Shown piece after piece: positions 11,273 through 22,800 of a DNA stretch of 64,000 nt. The stretch is taken from the NCBI GenBank assembly GCA_019914995.1, contig CM034136.1, positions 6,463,270 to 6,527,269 on the forward strand, given 5' to 3'. Position 1 is the stretch's first letter. Every line of letters starts with the position of its first letter. The position numbers and the translations under genes are program-made. The notes under the pieces were generated by a model. The model did not search any database and had not been told where the DNA came from. It worked only from the letters and a program-made list of their open reading frames with translations. The stretch is from Acanthochlamys bracteata. Taxonomy: Eukaryota > Streptophyta > Magnoliopsida > Pandanales > Velloziaceae.

Positions 11273-13512
11273 GGATTGTTTTTGTCAAGGTAAAGTGATT
11301 TTAAATGCAGAGTCACCTGTAAACAGTTTTACCTCGACATGTTTTCAGTAACTTAATCTTCAGTCTCTCAGAATTCCTAGGTTGATTCTTACACTGATCA
11401 TACCCTCCGCCGTGCTCCATGAAGACCAAACCCTGCATACTTTGTCATGTCTACAAGTAAGTTGTTCAATTTTTAAGATTCAGCAATACATTCCCTTGAA
11501 AAAACTATGAAATACTCAACTTTAATTGATTACGTACATATTGTGTTTATTGACAGACGAACCAGAGCATAACCTGTAACACATGCCGTGGACCTGAAGA
11601 TCTTAAGCGTGCAAAACGAGCTGATCAATAAGAGACTGAAGCAACAAGTAAAAGTAATTCAAGCCACCTACTGAACCTGTTACTCTATGTTATCAAGCAT
11701 AAGTCACCCTTGTACTCTCCAGTCCTTATGTATTATTATGTCCAAAACGGTCACGCTAACTGAACCTGTCACTCTATGTTACAAAGTTTATAAAACACCT
11801 AAACCAGTCAATTCATGATTCATTGGTGAAACATAGTACATAAAACTCCTTCTGTAGAACAAATGGGATACAGAGTATCAATCATTCACTTATTACCAGC
11901 GTGAAAATATATAAGGGTTACAAACCTTCTTTTCACGATTAACTGTTTCCTATTCAAGTTACAACATAAGTTTATATCCCTTCAGCATTCAGTAAATCCA
12001 TAATAAACATAGATTAAATGTTTGCTCGATAGCAAACTGAAACCTATCATGACAAGGACCTAATTTTTACCTCTGCTCAACACAGAGAGGATTGATTATT
12101 TTCCCAATAATAGATCAAATATAGATGATATTTACTGCTTTGCTCTTCTTTGAGCTGCAGTTGGGGCTCTTGTATTGCTCTATGGTCTCAGCTTTCAGGA
12201 GTGATGTTCATACATTTTCCATTCACAACCAATCCAGAATTCATTTGAACTGTCGTTACCACCACAAGTACCATAAGCGTTTAATTGTGCTCATCATCTC
12301 ATCACTGAAGCTCATCATTCGGCTTCAAAAATGGCTTGACCTGTCTATCACCTGCAAGAAAGCACCATCTTAATCACACAAAACGCAGCATACCTAGTAA
12401 ATGACTGTAAATGGTCTCTTTCTTATCTTTGTTGGCACTTAGGTGTAGTTTGACAGTGCTTATTAATACTTATCATAATTTCGTTTCAACTACTCGTTTC
12501 TTCATAAATCTTCTACAGTATTAAAATTTTGTTTTAAATTTATAAATTACAAATGAATTGTCCATCATAAATCTTTATATGTATATTTTTTAATTCTTTA
12601 GATAAAAAAAGATAAGCTCGTTTCCGAAAACTCCAAAATAAGTTCATTTTTAGAAAAGCTCCTTACTTTAAACACTTCCAAACTCCCTTAATTTATTTCC
12701 ACTGTCCACACCAGCCTTTTCTCTTGAATGTCTCCTCTGTCAAAACTTCAATGATGCTTGAAGAACACTTATCATGCTAATCAAATGCTTCCTGCCAATC
12801 ATAATAACAACAGCATCAGGTTCCCGAATTTCGCTAATAATATGTCATACATGCAGCCAAGAAAGATGTGCTTCTATTAGCTCGAAATGCCAAAACTTAA
12901 CCAATATATGCAAGTAAGTTGATTTAATGCCATGGGATTTTACAAGGCAGTAACCATGTAAAGCCCGAAGAACACATAGATATCTCACAAAAAAATTCTT
13001 GGCAATAGAAAATATCTATTTGTCGAAGGTTTTACAGAAAAAGGCATTATAATGTTGGAGAAATCTTTCTGTCGAAACAAGGACTGAAGCATGACTTGCA
13101 TCTAAGCAGCTTATTCCATATCAGCAAAAGCTTGGCCCTGCGAGATCAGCCCATCTATCTGCAGATCTATATGTCAATGACTTCATCATGAGGTGGATGC
13201 TGTAACCCTTTAACAGCCAGCAGGGATAGAATTTCAAAATCCCCACCACTATGTAACAGAAATAGAGGATTCTAATCATTCAAAACATTTCATCATGGCA
13301 AAGGAATGTATGGTTGCTAGATCAGAAACATTGGCACAAAATCCTTCAGCAAACAATTTTCTGAAAATTTTGACCCTTAACTAAAACTTGCACTTTGCCT
13401 GCCTCTTAAAACTTCAGTTTCTTGGGATCATAGAAACAACAAGAATGTTGATTCCAAGATTCATGAAAAGAGCAAGAATCCATCCCGTGAAATGCACAAA
13501 ATTCTACAACTT
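11273..13512. other. Intergenic region, including JOX 3' flank
   Basis: The first few hundred bases probably hold the dioxygenase 3' untranslated region. A phrase of about 20 bp, TGAACCTGTTACTCTATGTT, recurs at about 11674 and 11761 with one change. Short open frames at 12125-12373 and 13388-13624 show no domain. A MITE-like element lies at 12442-12689. I searched by eye for the PHD finger expected downstream of the Alfin-like fragment and did not find it. Confidence 0.55.
12442..12689. mobile_element. AT-rich MITE-like element
   Basis: The left end GTGTAGTTTGACAGTGCTTA and the reverse complement of the right end, GGGAGTTTGGAAGTGTTTA, form an imperfect inverted repeat. The interior is AT-rich without a reading frame. 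No target duplication was recognised. Confidence 0.45.
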
Positions 13513-14035
13513 CACCTGGAACCAAGGTAGAACGCAACAGAAAGAAGCCATAAGGTGCTGGGATCCAACAAGCCAAAGCCAGTCCTTCCTATTCATCCTT
13601 TTTTTTCATCCCTCGCAAAGTTGACTCCAAGAACCGGTTCCGGCAACTCCAGTGGCTCCCTCTTCCGCCGGTAACGTAACCTCCCAAGTATCATTTGGGT
13701 GCAGGTGCCCGTACAAACACAAATTATCCTTCTCTACAAAATCCAAACACATATAACCACTAGCCAATCAAAACACCAAGAAATTAAATGACAAACAACA
13801 CATGATTGCTTGGAGACTAAACTAACCTGGGTCACAGAGATTGTAGAATTCGTTTACATCTGGCAACAGTTAGACCATAGCCAGCAATGGTGCAAAACAT
13901 AACCAGTTGGTGACTAAGAACAATGAAGGAACAAGAAGAAGAAGAAGATAGTGAGAGAATTCACCGGTTGTGAGAGCACGAGCAACCGCGGCGCTACGAG
14001 CGGTGAAAGTTCTGAAGATCGGTGGGTCAAATAGA
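13513..14035 (-). pseudogene. Alfin-like (AL) gene fragment, frameshifted and lacking the PHD finger
   Basis: Three exon-like blocks in the correct order encode the N-terminal Alfin (DUF3594) domain. Block 1 ends at 13965 with IFRTFTARSAAVARALTT. Block 2 (13859-13827) reads VNEFYNLCDP, and block 3 starts at 13733 with [10 protein letters not shown] and then [10 protein letters not shown]. Both intervening gaps have GT and AG borders, so this is a decayed genomic copy, not a processed one. Block 3 then needs a one-base shift to read [14 protein letters not shown], and more shifts to read KDWL and later WLLSVAFYLG near 13515-13550, followed by TGA. No in-frame start Met precedes block 1, and no PHD finger is visible further downstream. 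Alfin-like proteins normally read H3K4me3 through that finger. Residue identities are by eye against family memory. Confidence 0.8.
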
Positions 14036-15285
14036 ACTCGTTTCCATTAAAAATAAAAACACTCGTTTAGGCAATGTTTTAGTTACAAATATACTTTACT
14101 CCAGATTTTCGCATTTTAATTATTTATTCTGAATTATTATTTTTATTTTTATAGTAAAAATTAATTTTATCAAAATTTATTTTAAATTTTTACTTATATA
14201 TTTAATTTATTTCAAAATTTATTTTACTTTTACTGAATTTATTTTTTGAATTTTATTTTTACAAAACTCGTTAACATGTCCAACTTAATGGGCCTAAATT
14301 ATTATTGAGCGTAATATTAGAGAGTTACAACCAACGTCATTGCGTATTTGATAGGGTGTACTCTATCCAAAAATTTAATGTGAAATTGACTCATTAATTA
14401 GAATTAACGTTATAAAATTTGATTTATATAAATATATAGATTGGATTAGAATTGAACAAATTTGATCCGACTATTAAATACGTCGATTCAAAATTGGCTC
14501 AATAATACGAATTGCTATATCTTGTAGGAACAAATTTTTTTTGGATTTTTCTTCCTATATAATAAAATTTTTACAATAAAAATAAATAATAGTAACTTAT
14601 AAATTATTAAATTATATTATATTCATATAATTAATTATTTATTTTTATGTCTTATTAAAATAGTGCAAGATGAAAATTATAATATTATTAAAAATATTAC
14701 TATGTAGGTGTTTCTTTAATGACGAAGTTAAATTTTGTATAAAACTTTTTATCAAATTTTTTGTCTAGTACTTATGTTTATCAAAATTTCTATCAAAAGT
14801 ATAACTACATATTTATAATTATAATTTTCAGCTGTAATCAAATATTTTTAAAATATAAAAATAAAAATTTTTTAGAGCATTATAAGGACCGATAAAAATA
14901 TATAAAAAGTACATATTTTGACGGATTCTCACCATATCTCTTCACAAGAACATCGTGCACATCATTCCAAGTGATTTTATAATTTCACTTAAACTTAAAA
15001 ATATAGAATTAAAATAAAAAATATAATTATAAATTGATCGATCTAAATTTGACTCAATTATTAAATAAATTTGATTATAATTAATAATTTTAATATATAT
15101 AAATTTATAAATTAAATTATAATTAAATAAATTTGATCTAATTATTAAATATTTCGGAGTGGATCCTAATTCATATCTATTATTTGCACGACGAAACGTT
15201 ATTGTGTTAATTTAAATACTATTGCAAATAGTTAACCAGCAGAAGTTGTCAATAGACTCATTACAGACTGGCTATGGGACCCGCA

Positions 15286-15297
15286 CAGCACGTGCTG
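15286..15297. promoter_or_regulatory. Palindromic G-box (CAGCACGTGCTG)
   Basis: A perfect 12-bp palindrome centres on CACGTG, the core bound by bHLH and bZIP factors. It lies about 690 bp upstream of the HAD start codon. Function is inferred only from the motif and its position. Confidence 0.35.
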
Positions 15298-15830
15298 CAG
15301 ACACTTCAATATTTTTAAGAAGTCGTTTATCTCCAGTGTTGTTGTTGTTTTGTTAACCCAGTCAATCACGGTTTCCATTTATTAATAAAAGAGAACGCCG
15401 TTCATATCACTTAGATCAGACAAATATAAAACAATTAACAGAAACTTATCATTGTTCACCTTCTACATTGTTGTCCAACTACAACTGTAGTAGATCGTAT
15501 ACGTGTTCTATATTCATGGTAGAGTATAGATGTTCTTTGTATCTTAACAACTTACGGCTTTCCCGCTTTTTTCTTTCTGTACCTTTCTCCGTAGAATATT
15601 TTTCAGAATAGTCACTCTAATTTACATAAGAGAAGTTCTTACAACGGAAGTTTGAACTACGCTATCGAGCGCAATTCGAAAGTTCCCAATCAACGTACAA
15701 CGAAACAAACAACCTATATTACATTAATTTGATAATTACGGGTCTGATATTGCAAATTTCCTTCCTGTACTACACCGATCGCGGTCGCCGGCCAGCCGCA
15801 TGGAGCACAAATAAACAAAACGAAAGAGTG

Positions 15831-15853
15831 GGTCCCACGGAGACTGTGGGACC
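15831..15853. promoter_or_regulatory. Inverted pair of TCP-type sites
   Basis: GGTCCCAC at 15831-15838 and its exact reverse complement GTGGGACC at 15846-15853 are separated by 7 bases. Each fits the class I TCP consensus GGNCCCAC. They lie about 135-155 bp upstream of the HAD start codon, in a GC-richer patch that looks like a core promoter. Confidence 0.45.
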
Positions 15854-15986
15854 TACTCCACCGTGGCTACTTCTTCCCTCGTTCTCTAGTTTATATCCTT
15901 ACCATTTTCCTTCGTTTCATTTCAATTCCTGATATTTCTTTACTCTTCTATCAATCGACCGATTTCTCTCTTCGGCAATTTCGTCG

Positions 15987-18785
15987 ATGGCTGAGCTGGC
16001 GCCGTCGTCTCCCGCGGCGACAGCAGCAGCGACGGAGGAAGGCGGGAAAACTGTTGTGCAGGCTGCGTGGAGGTCTGTGGTTGGTTGGCTTGGCGTGATT
16101 CTGCAGCTAGTGGTTCAGGTTGCCCGTAGCATTGTCGCGCCGGCGCCGCCTTCCTTGGCCCGTTTGCTATCCCTCGTCGGACTCCGAATTCCGCTGACGT
16201 GGACACCGGACCCTTCCGCTGCTGGCTTCAAGCCGCTTCCTGTTGAACCTCCGATTGACTCCCCACCGCCACCTAAGCAGCAGGAAGAAACCCTCGCCCG
16301 TCTCACGGTACGTTTTCTTCTTGTAGATTGTTGTTGAAGCAGTGGTGGAGTAAATGAGATGAAAGAATTATAGTTTTGTATGTTGTTCTAAAGATAAGTT
16401 TAGGCTTTTAGCTGCTTTTATGGTGGTCCTTTTTTGATTTTTAACTCTCATCTTTGATTGGATTTGACTCATTTGTTGAAAGTTTACTCTTTTGCTAGTT
16501 CATTCAGATGTTCTAGACACACATCGCTGGTAGCTTTGTGGGGATAGATGTTAAAATTTGACTTTTAGATAAATATTCATTAAGTAGAAGTACTGTATGG
16601 CTGCGGGCTTCAATCACCACAAAGACATTACTGTTTTGTGATTTGATTTGAGAAGCAGTCAGTGGTTGCTGTATATTGGTGCATATGCTAATGTTTTGTT
16701 TGAAAAGGTTGGTTCTTGCACATGATTATGGTAACTGTTTTTGGGACCAAACATATTTAACAAAAGTTTTAATAAGTAATTATGACATGTTTATGTTGAA
16801 TTCACCAGTTTTGATTGATTGATGTACTCTACCTTGTTATTAATAATCTGATATTCTAAAATCATGCAGGTCGTTCTGGACTTGGATGAGACCTTAGTAT
16901 GCGCATATGAGTCATCAACACTTCCAAGTAGTGTTCGTGAGCAAGCAATTGAGGCAGGTCTTAAGTGTTTTGAGTTGGAATGCATTTCAACAGAGAAGGT
17001 CAGTCCAAGTTGTAATTCTTATTTCTTTTACCTTATTGAAATGCCAAAGGAATTAATATGCGACTTGTTATTATCTAAAGGATGATGATGGGAGAGATAG
17101 GGTGAACTATGTTACAGTATTTGAGAGACCTGGCCTGCACGAGTTCTTACAACAGATTAGTGAATTTGCTGATCTGATTCTCTTCACAGCTGGTCTTGAA
17201 GGTCTCTACTTTACTTAGCTTTAGGTTCTCATGTATCAAGTTGATTTTTTGCTATGTTCATGCTATTCTAGCAACTAAGTAGTTTCATTAATTTCTTTTC
17301 CAGGTTATGCTAGACCTCTTATTGATAGAATAGATTCCAAGAATATTTTTAGCCTTCGTCTTTATCGTCCAGCAACAGTCAACACGTAAGTACATGGAAA
17401 CTAGAGATGCTTCTAGAAGTATTATAGTGGAGTTACTGAATTTACTGTTTTGAAAACGATATTTTGTTAGACGTAGTGATTGTAGCATCTGTATTACGCT
17501 AGCTTGATCTGTCATTAGATAGGTTGGTTCTTATATCCAGCTACTACATTGCATCAAATTTCAATTTGGTAATGATGGATGGCACTTTGTACTTCAGTTA
17601 GAATTCTTCGTACTTCAACGGTTCAACCACACTCCTACTATGTAGACTAAAGCAAAGGTTAATTAGTGTAATTAACTTCGTCTTAATGTGATATTTTGCA
17701 ACATAAAATTGAAATCTGGAATCTGAGGGACCATAGGTAGAATGACAGAGCTTCAGAACGTTTTTCAATTGAGGATCTTTTAAAAACTTGAAAATTGCCT
17801 ATACCCTAGCAAAACAAATACGACGAGTGTTGAAGTTAGTGTTCATGTTCTATCACTCCAATGACTAGTAAATCAACTATGATGCTCAGCGTTGAGGGTA
17901 TATAAAACTGTTGTGACCCTCCTCCCTGTTGCTTGTACAATGGAAGTAACATGAAATCCAACTAACTGCTTCCTGGAATCACAGTGATAGCTTTCGATAT
18001 GTGATTCTATACAATTTAATCCACTGGATGGTTAGCCCTATTGATCACTATATGCAATTGGTTGTAGTGAAAACCTTAACTTTGTTGAAACATTTAACTT
18101 TGAATTAGGTTTTGGAAATCTCTATTGATGTCTTCTGGTCACATCGCACATTAATTACATGCTTACATAGTTTCATACTACTGCACTATCTTTAAGTTTT
18201 TGAGAAGACCTAGAGGTTATGCCTTTATGGAATTAGAGATGCCTCTAGGATTCCATTGTCTGTTATGCAACTTTCTAACCTTTCAGAGATGTGCTACTAC
18301 TTTAGATCTATAGAATTTATGAAATCACATGTGCGTCATGTGTGCTCATCATTGAACTGGATGTTACCATTTTATGTACAGAAAGTATCAAGAGCATGTC
18401 AAGGACCTTTCTTGTATATCAAAAGATTTTCGTAGAATTGTGATTGTTGACAACAATCCATTCAGTTTCTTGCTGCAACCGCTAAATGGAATACCATGTG
18501 TTCCATTTTCTGCTGGGCAGCCTTTTGATGTACAGGTAAACATGACTAAAAGCAAGTTACTTACCTGTTGGTAACTTAAAGTTTATTTTCTTTACTTCAT
18601 TTTGTATTTTGAATTTAACAATCGAACGTCCTATTTTTGTTTTTAACTAATAGCTTATGGAGGCTGTTCTCCCATTGCTGAAGCACTTATCTCTTCAGAA
18701 GGATGTGAAGCCCATTCTGCATGAGAAATTTCACATCCCTGAATGGTTTCAACAGCAGGGCATCCCTGCTTCAGAAGTCACCTAG
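15987..18785 (+). CDS. NLI/CTD-small-phosphatase-like HAD-family protein
   Basis: Six exons, 15987-16307, 16870-16998, 17081-17201, 17304-17385, 18382-18535 and 18654-18785, give 312 residues, all with GT-AG introns. The N-terminus is Ala/Ser/Thr-rich, then a hydrophobic stretch (about residues 31-50, VGWLGVILQLVVQVARSIV) and a Pro-rich linker. The FCP1/NLI-type phosphatase domain starts at exon 2 with VVLDLDETLV; D111 is the expected nucleophile and D113 the acid. LFTAG supplies motif II, VKDLS the lysine region, and IVIVDNNPFSF the acidic/Asn motif. SCP/NIF enzymes dephosphorylate Ser residues such as those of the RNA polymerase II CTD, but the substrate of this plant group is not evident. 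The hydrophobic segment may be a membrane anchor. The ATG at 15987 follows directly after an upstream stop-rich leader. Confidence 0.9.
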
Positions 18786-19896
18786 AACCCATCAGGTGTT
18801 TTCTGGCATTATTGTCTAGGCAGGTGAAGCATGAGCAACTTGAGAGCAGATCTCAGCTCTACTTGTAAATTATAATATTGGAAATGCTCATAACTTAAAG
18901 CATACAACAGTAGACGGTCTCAAAGTTTTAAGGTTGAAATTTGGGAAGCATGTGCAGCAATCTAATGTTTTTGATAGCTTGTATTTTACATTTGGTTCTT
19001 GCAACTGTTAATTCTGTCCTAAGTCACATAACTAGGAAATAGTAGCTCGTTGAGATGGTAGAAGTTTCCGTATCTGTAACAAAATAATATATACATATAT
19101 ATATAGTGGCCTGTTGTGAGTATAATATAAATTTTCACATCGCCAATAGCCAGGATTTTTTCCTACTGCTTGAAGCACATGCAATGTTAGCAATTGAAGA
19201 GGCTGAACATTGGGAAAAGACGAACCTGCTCCCTGATGAGCAGAAGCACCTCCATGTCATCTGATCGATTGATTACTAATGAAAGAAGCACACTGTTTCA
19301 GTTTCAATCATATGAGACAACTGTTTATCATGTGTCAAATTGAATTATGACAAACGCTGACAACAGAACGTTATGCATCACTCCACTATCCTAGCCACTT
19401 TAGTAACTGTAAAATTATCATTAGAAGGTGGCACGGAAGCAAACGGACAGAATGGTTCAGAGAAAATACGTGGTCCCTGAATTGAAACTTACTTAAAGGT
19501 AAAAGTTTTATCTTTACCTATGATACAAAGGGCGTGTTTACCAACACCCCTAAACTCCACTTCCTTTAAACTCAAATTTCACATAAATACTTATAAAAAT
19601 TAAAATAAAATTTTTTATCAATAAAATTTTTTTAAAAATTCAAATTTAAAACTTACTAAAAATATATAATTAATATAAAATTTTATTTTTTATTAAATAT
19701 TTTTTATTTTTTATTTTATTTTTTAAATTTATTTTTTAAAAACTTCACTTCCCCCAAAACTCCACTTCCACCCCCTAGGTAAACACGCCCAAAAAATATT
19801 TCGCTCATCTGAACAAGTACGTCTTCTAATTTTACAGGGTACGAACTAAGAATCATCATCAGCTAGACGCTAGATACACAATACATACAGTGGGTT
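18786..19896. other. Convergent intergenic region between HAD and symplekin genes
   Basis: Both neighbours end here, so this holds two 3' untranslated regions. No gene was recognised. A MITE with clean terminal repeats occupies 19530-19790. Confidence 0.65.
19530..19790. mobile_element. MITE with 13-bp perfect terminal inverted repeats
   Basis: GGGCGTGTTTACC at 19530-19542 is the exact reverse complement of GGTAAACACGCCC at 19778-19790. The 261-bp element is AT-rich inside and non-coding. Subterminal AAACTCCACTTCC occurs near both ends in the same orientation. The flanks are A-rich (ACAAA on the left, AAAAAA on the right), so the target duplication cannot be read. GGGCGTGTTT-like ends are compatible with a hAT-type non-autonomous element, but the superfamily is not proven. 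Confidence 0.75.
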
Positions 19897-22800
19897 TCAA
19901 CCTGCATCAGTTGATTCTTGAGTTACTTCAGTGGCTGCATCTGCAGCCGAGTTGCTAGTTTCTGCAGGCTGGCTTTGACTTGCTTGTGTCTGCTCTGATG
20001 TTTGCGAGTCTTGTATAAGGCCCAGTACAACCAGAGTAGATCTAAACCATGACACAAGGTAATACACCACAAAGATTTAGCAATTTTTGATCATGAAATG
20101 TACAAATTGAAATCACAATCCAGACATACCGAGGTAGGTTGGACCGAATATTTGGTTGGTTAGCATGCTCAATTAATGAAGGCTTCAGGGTAGGATTTCT
20201 GTTAAGGGCATTCTCAAGCTGCGCAGCAGGCAACTGCAAGATAAGAATCTTTTTAATGTACTTAATCAAAGGAGTCAATTCTGCTGTATTTGGTAAAAGC
20301 TTCATCTTCCAATAGAATGGTGCAGAACGAACCTGCAAAAGCACACTGAAAGACTGCGGTTGTGTCTGCACACAACACTTTAAGAAACCCACCCACAGTT
20401 TTTGATTTTTCCATATCTGCCACATAAAGGAGGGAATGAGGCACAAGAAGTATTAGGCCGACCAAATTAGAACTTCATTGTTAAAAGTGGGAGTCAGCAT
20501 AGGTCTAAAATGCAGTAAAACAACAATTAATCAAGATGTGCACCTGTTTGTTTACAAGCCGTGAAAGTATCTCCAACACAAAATCCACCTGCAATTCACC
20601 CAGATCCAACATATATTACAAGGATAAGTAGAGAAAATTAGATGCTATGTAATAAGCTACTGTTCTTCTTTACCACTTCCACAAATGTTTGTTTGTCCCA
20701 TTTTAGTTATTAATCCACACGTGAGGGTAGACATACAAAATCTACAACAACATGCTCAAAGCAAAATTTATGCCAAACTAGCTTTGACCATTTATAATTA
20801 CAGAAACTTTAACGTGTGAATTCGCAAAAGAGTTGAGTTTTGGAATTTGCAAGTTTCAACATGTTAGTAATGCTTCGGTAAGTTCTCCAAAAGTTACTGA
20901 TAACATAGATGAGTTATGGAGCAACAACAGAAAGTAAGTATAACATTGTCTCAAAATCTTGGGCCATGCAAAAGAGATGTTAAGTGATGTAGATAGAAGT
21001 ACATGAGAGAAGATCACAGTCTACTGAAATTGATAGGCGAACAAGAATGATCTCCACAAATCTGCACTACAAAGTCCTGAAACACCTTTACAAGATGGTG
21101 CTAACTACTAAACAAATTAACAGTAAAGATTTCCACTGAGTGGTGCTAAATAAGCTCGATTTACAGAAGAATCAAACCTTGAGCATATTACCAATTCAAG
21201 CAAATATATGCATCAGTTTACACTAGAATGCTATGCTTTACAATGCTTATACAAACATGTGGATTTGCAAATCAAGATTTGACTATTCGCGCTATTTAAA
21301 ACACACCAAATAACTTACCAAAGTGGGGAATACACCAACAGTTTGTATGACAGTCCGCATGAATAATAGAGGCAGAGGAATTTGTTCAACCTGTTTAGAA
21401 GGAATAGTTGCAATGATAGTTAAGGTTCCATTACTCAAGGAAACTACTAACTGATTTGATTAATGTTAATTGCAAGAAGATACATACCAATTGATTCAAA
21501 ACCTTGGCCAAGACTTGATGAGTGAAAAATTGTCTTTGCTCGAAGCAAACAGAACATGCATCCATGATCTATAGTACATATAACTGTACTTTAGTCACTG
21601 TGTGGTCTAATTGTAGCACTTAAGAGCATAAGAATCAGAAAACCTTTTTCAGCGGGACACCATCTTTGTCAGGATCTATCCCATGGATGGCAATTAAAAC
21701 TTCAGATGGAGTGAGACAAGGATCAGCATGAGGTAAGCCCTGGGACAGAAACCAAAAACCATGATTGGAGCTACTTATATAGTATCCTCGAGAAATGCAA
21801 AAGAGAATTCTGAAACCAAAATTTAGTCATGTTACTCTGATCATATCAGGATGCTAAGCTTGAAGCCAATAATGTCATTTCCCCATTTACTTTTACCTGA
21901 CTTTCAGTGAATACTAAAACAAACCCAAAGGCAAGAATAACTAACGACTTCATAACCACCTTAACCATAAGCAGAAGATCAATTCTCATGCAAAGGCTGT
22001 GAGCAATTATATGGATATAGATGATAGCTTAAATACAAGCAACAATTAGAAACATAAACCTAAATGCAAATGTTTGGTAGGTTATTCTTTTACTTTTATT
22101 TTGTGTAGTGTGTGCCCCCGCTTAGATACTTTCATGTTTAGTGTGTTATGAAGCACCCAACAATAAGATCATTGTAAAATTTCTTCATTTGAAGACCTAA
22201 ACTTTAAGCACAACATTTCAATTGATGGAGATTACAATAGCAACCTTGCACAAGTTCCTTTTGGCCCACTCGAAGTTCAAGCAGTGAAGATACCAGAAAG
22301 TAAATACTTGAAGAAATAGTTTTAAATCACATACTGCAGAGAAGCTGTTACTAACATCTTTTATAGAAATGGTCTTAAGGCATGTTGGCTAACATGCATG
22401 ATTGGCATACTAAATAGAGGAGTACCTGTAGCAAGCGAGTAAGTGAGACTTGAAATTTATCCACAGGAAGATTAACAAGCTGAGGCAATAGAAGAAGAAT
22501 CTGGCAAGGAAAGAAACAGAATTCAAAAGAAGCGTCCAAGCAGTACCAAACTAGTAAAGACAATGCATGAAGAGAGAAAGACAGACCTCTTCTTTGGGTA
22601 AGAATGGCAACAATGGGAGATAAATATCTATATCCTGCAGCCAAGATTTATTGGTGTAAAAAAGTTAAGACAATATGTGGTACAAGAAATGAATCATCAC
22701 TTACCTTCATTTTGGAGTTATATAGAGTCCTAACTGCAGAAATTAGATCAGAGGATGGAACTGTTCCATTTGTCAGAGTTTGAATAACCTGATCATGTAA

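Larger units (their letters stand above)
14036..15986. other. Intergenic region upstream of the HAD gene
   Basis: The stretch from 14036 to about 15200 is AT-rich and featureless apart from loosely repeated phrases such as GACTCAATTATTAAATA. The part from about 15240 to 15986 is less AT-rich and is the probable promoter and 5' untranslated region of the HAD gene. It contains a G-box palindrome and a pair of TCP-type sites, listed separately. No gene was recognised. Confidence 0.6.

Noticed and set aside
11402..11632. Short Cys-containing frames (KPCILCHVYK, ITCNTCRGPEDL) after the dioxygenase stop
   Set aside because: They look briefly like a zinc ribbon, but the blocks do not splice in frame and probably lie in the 3' untranslated region.
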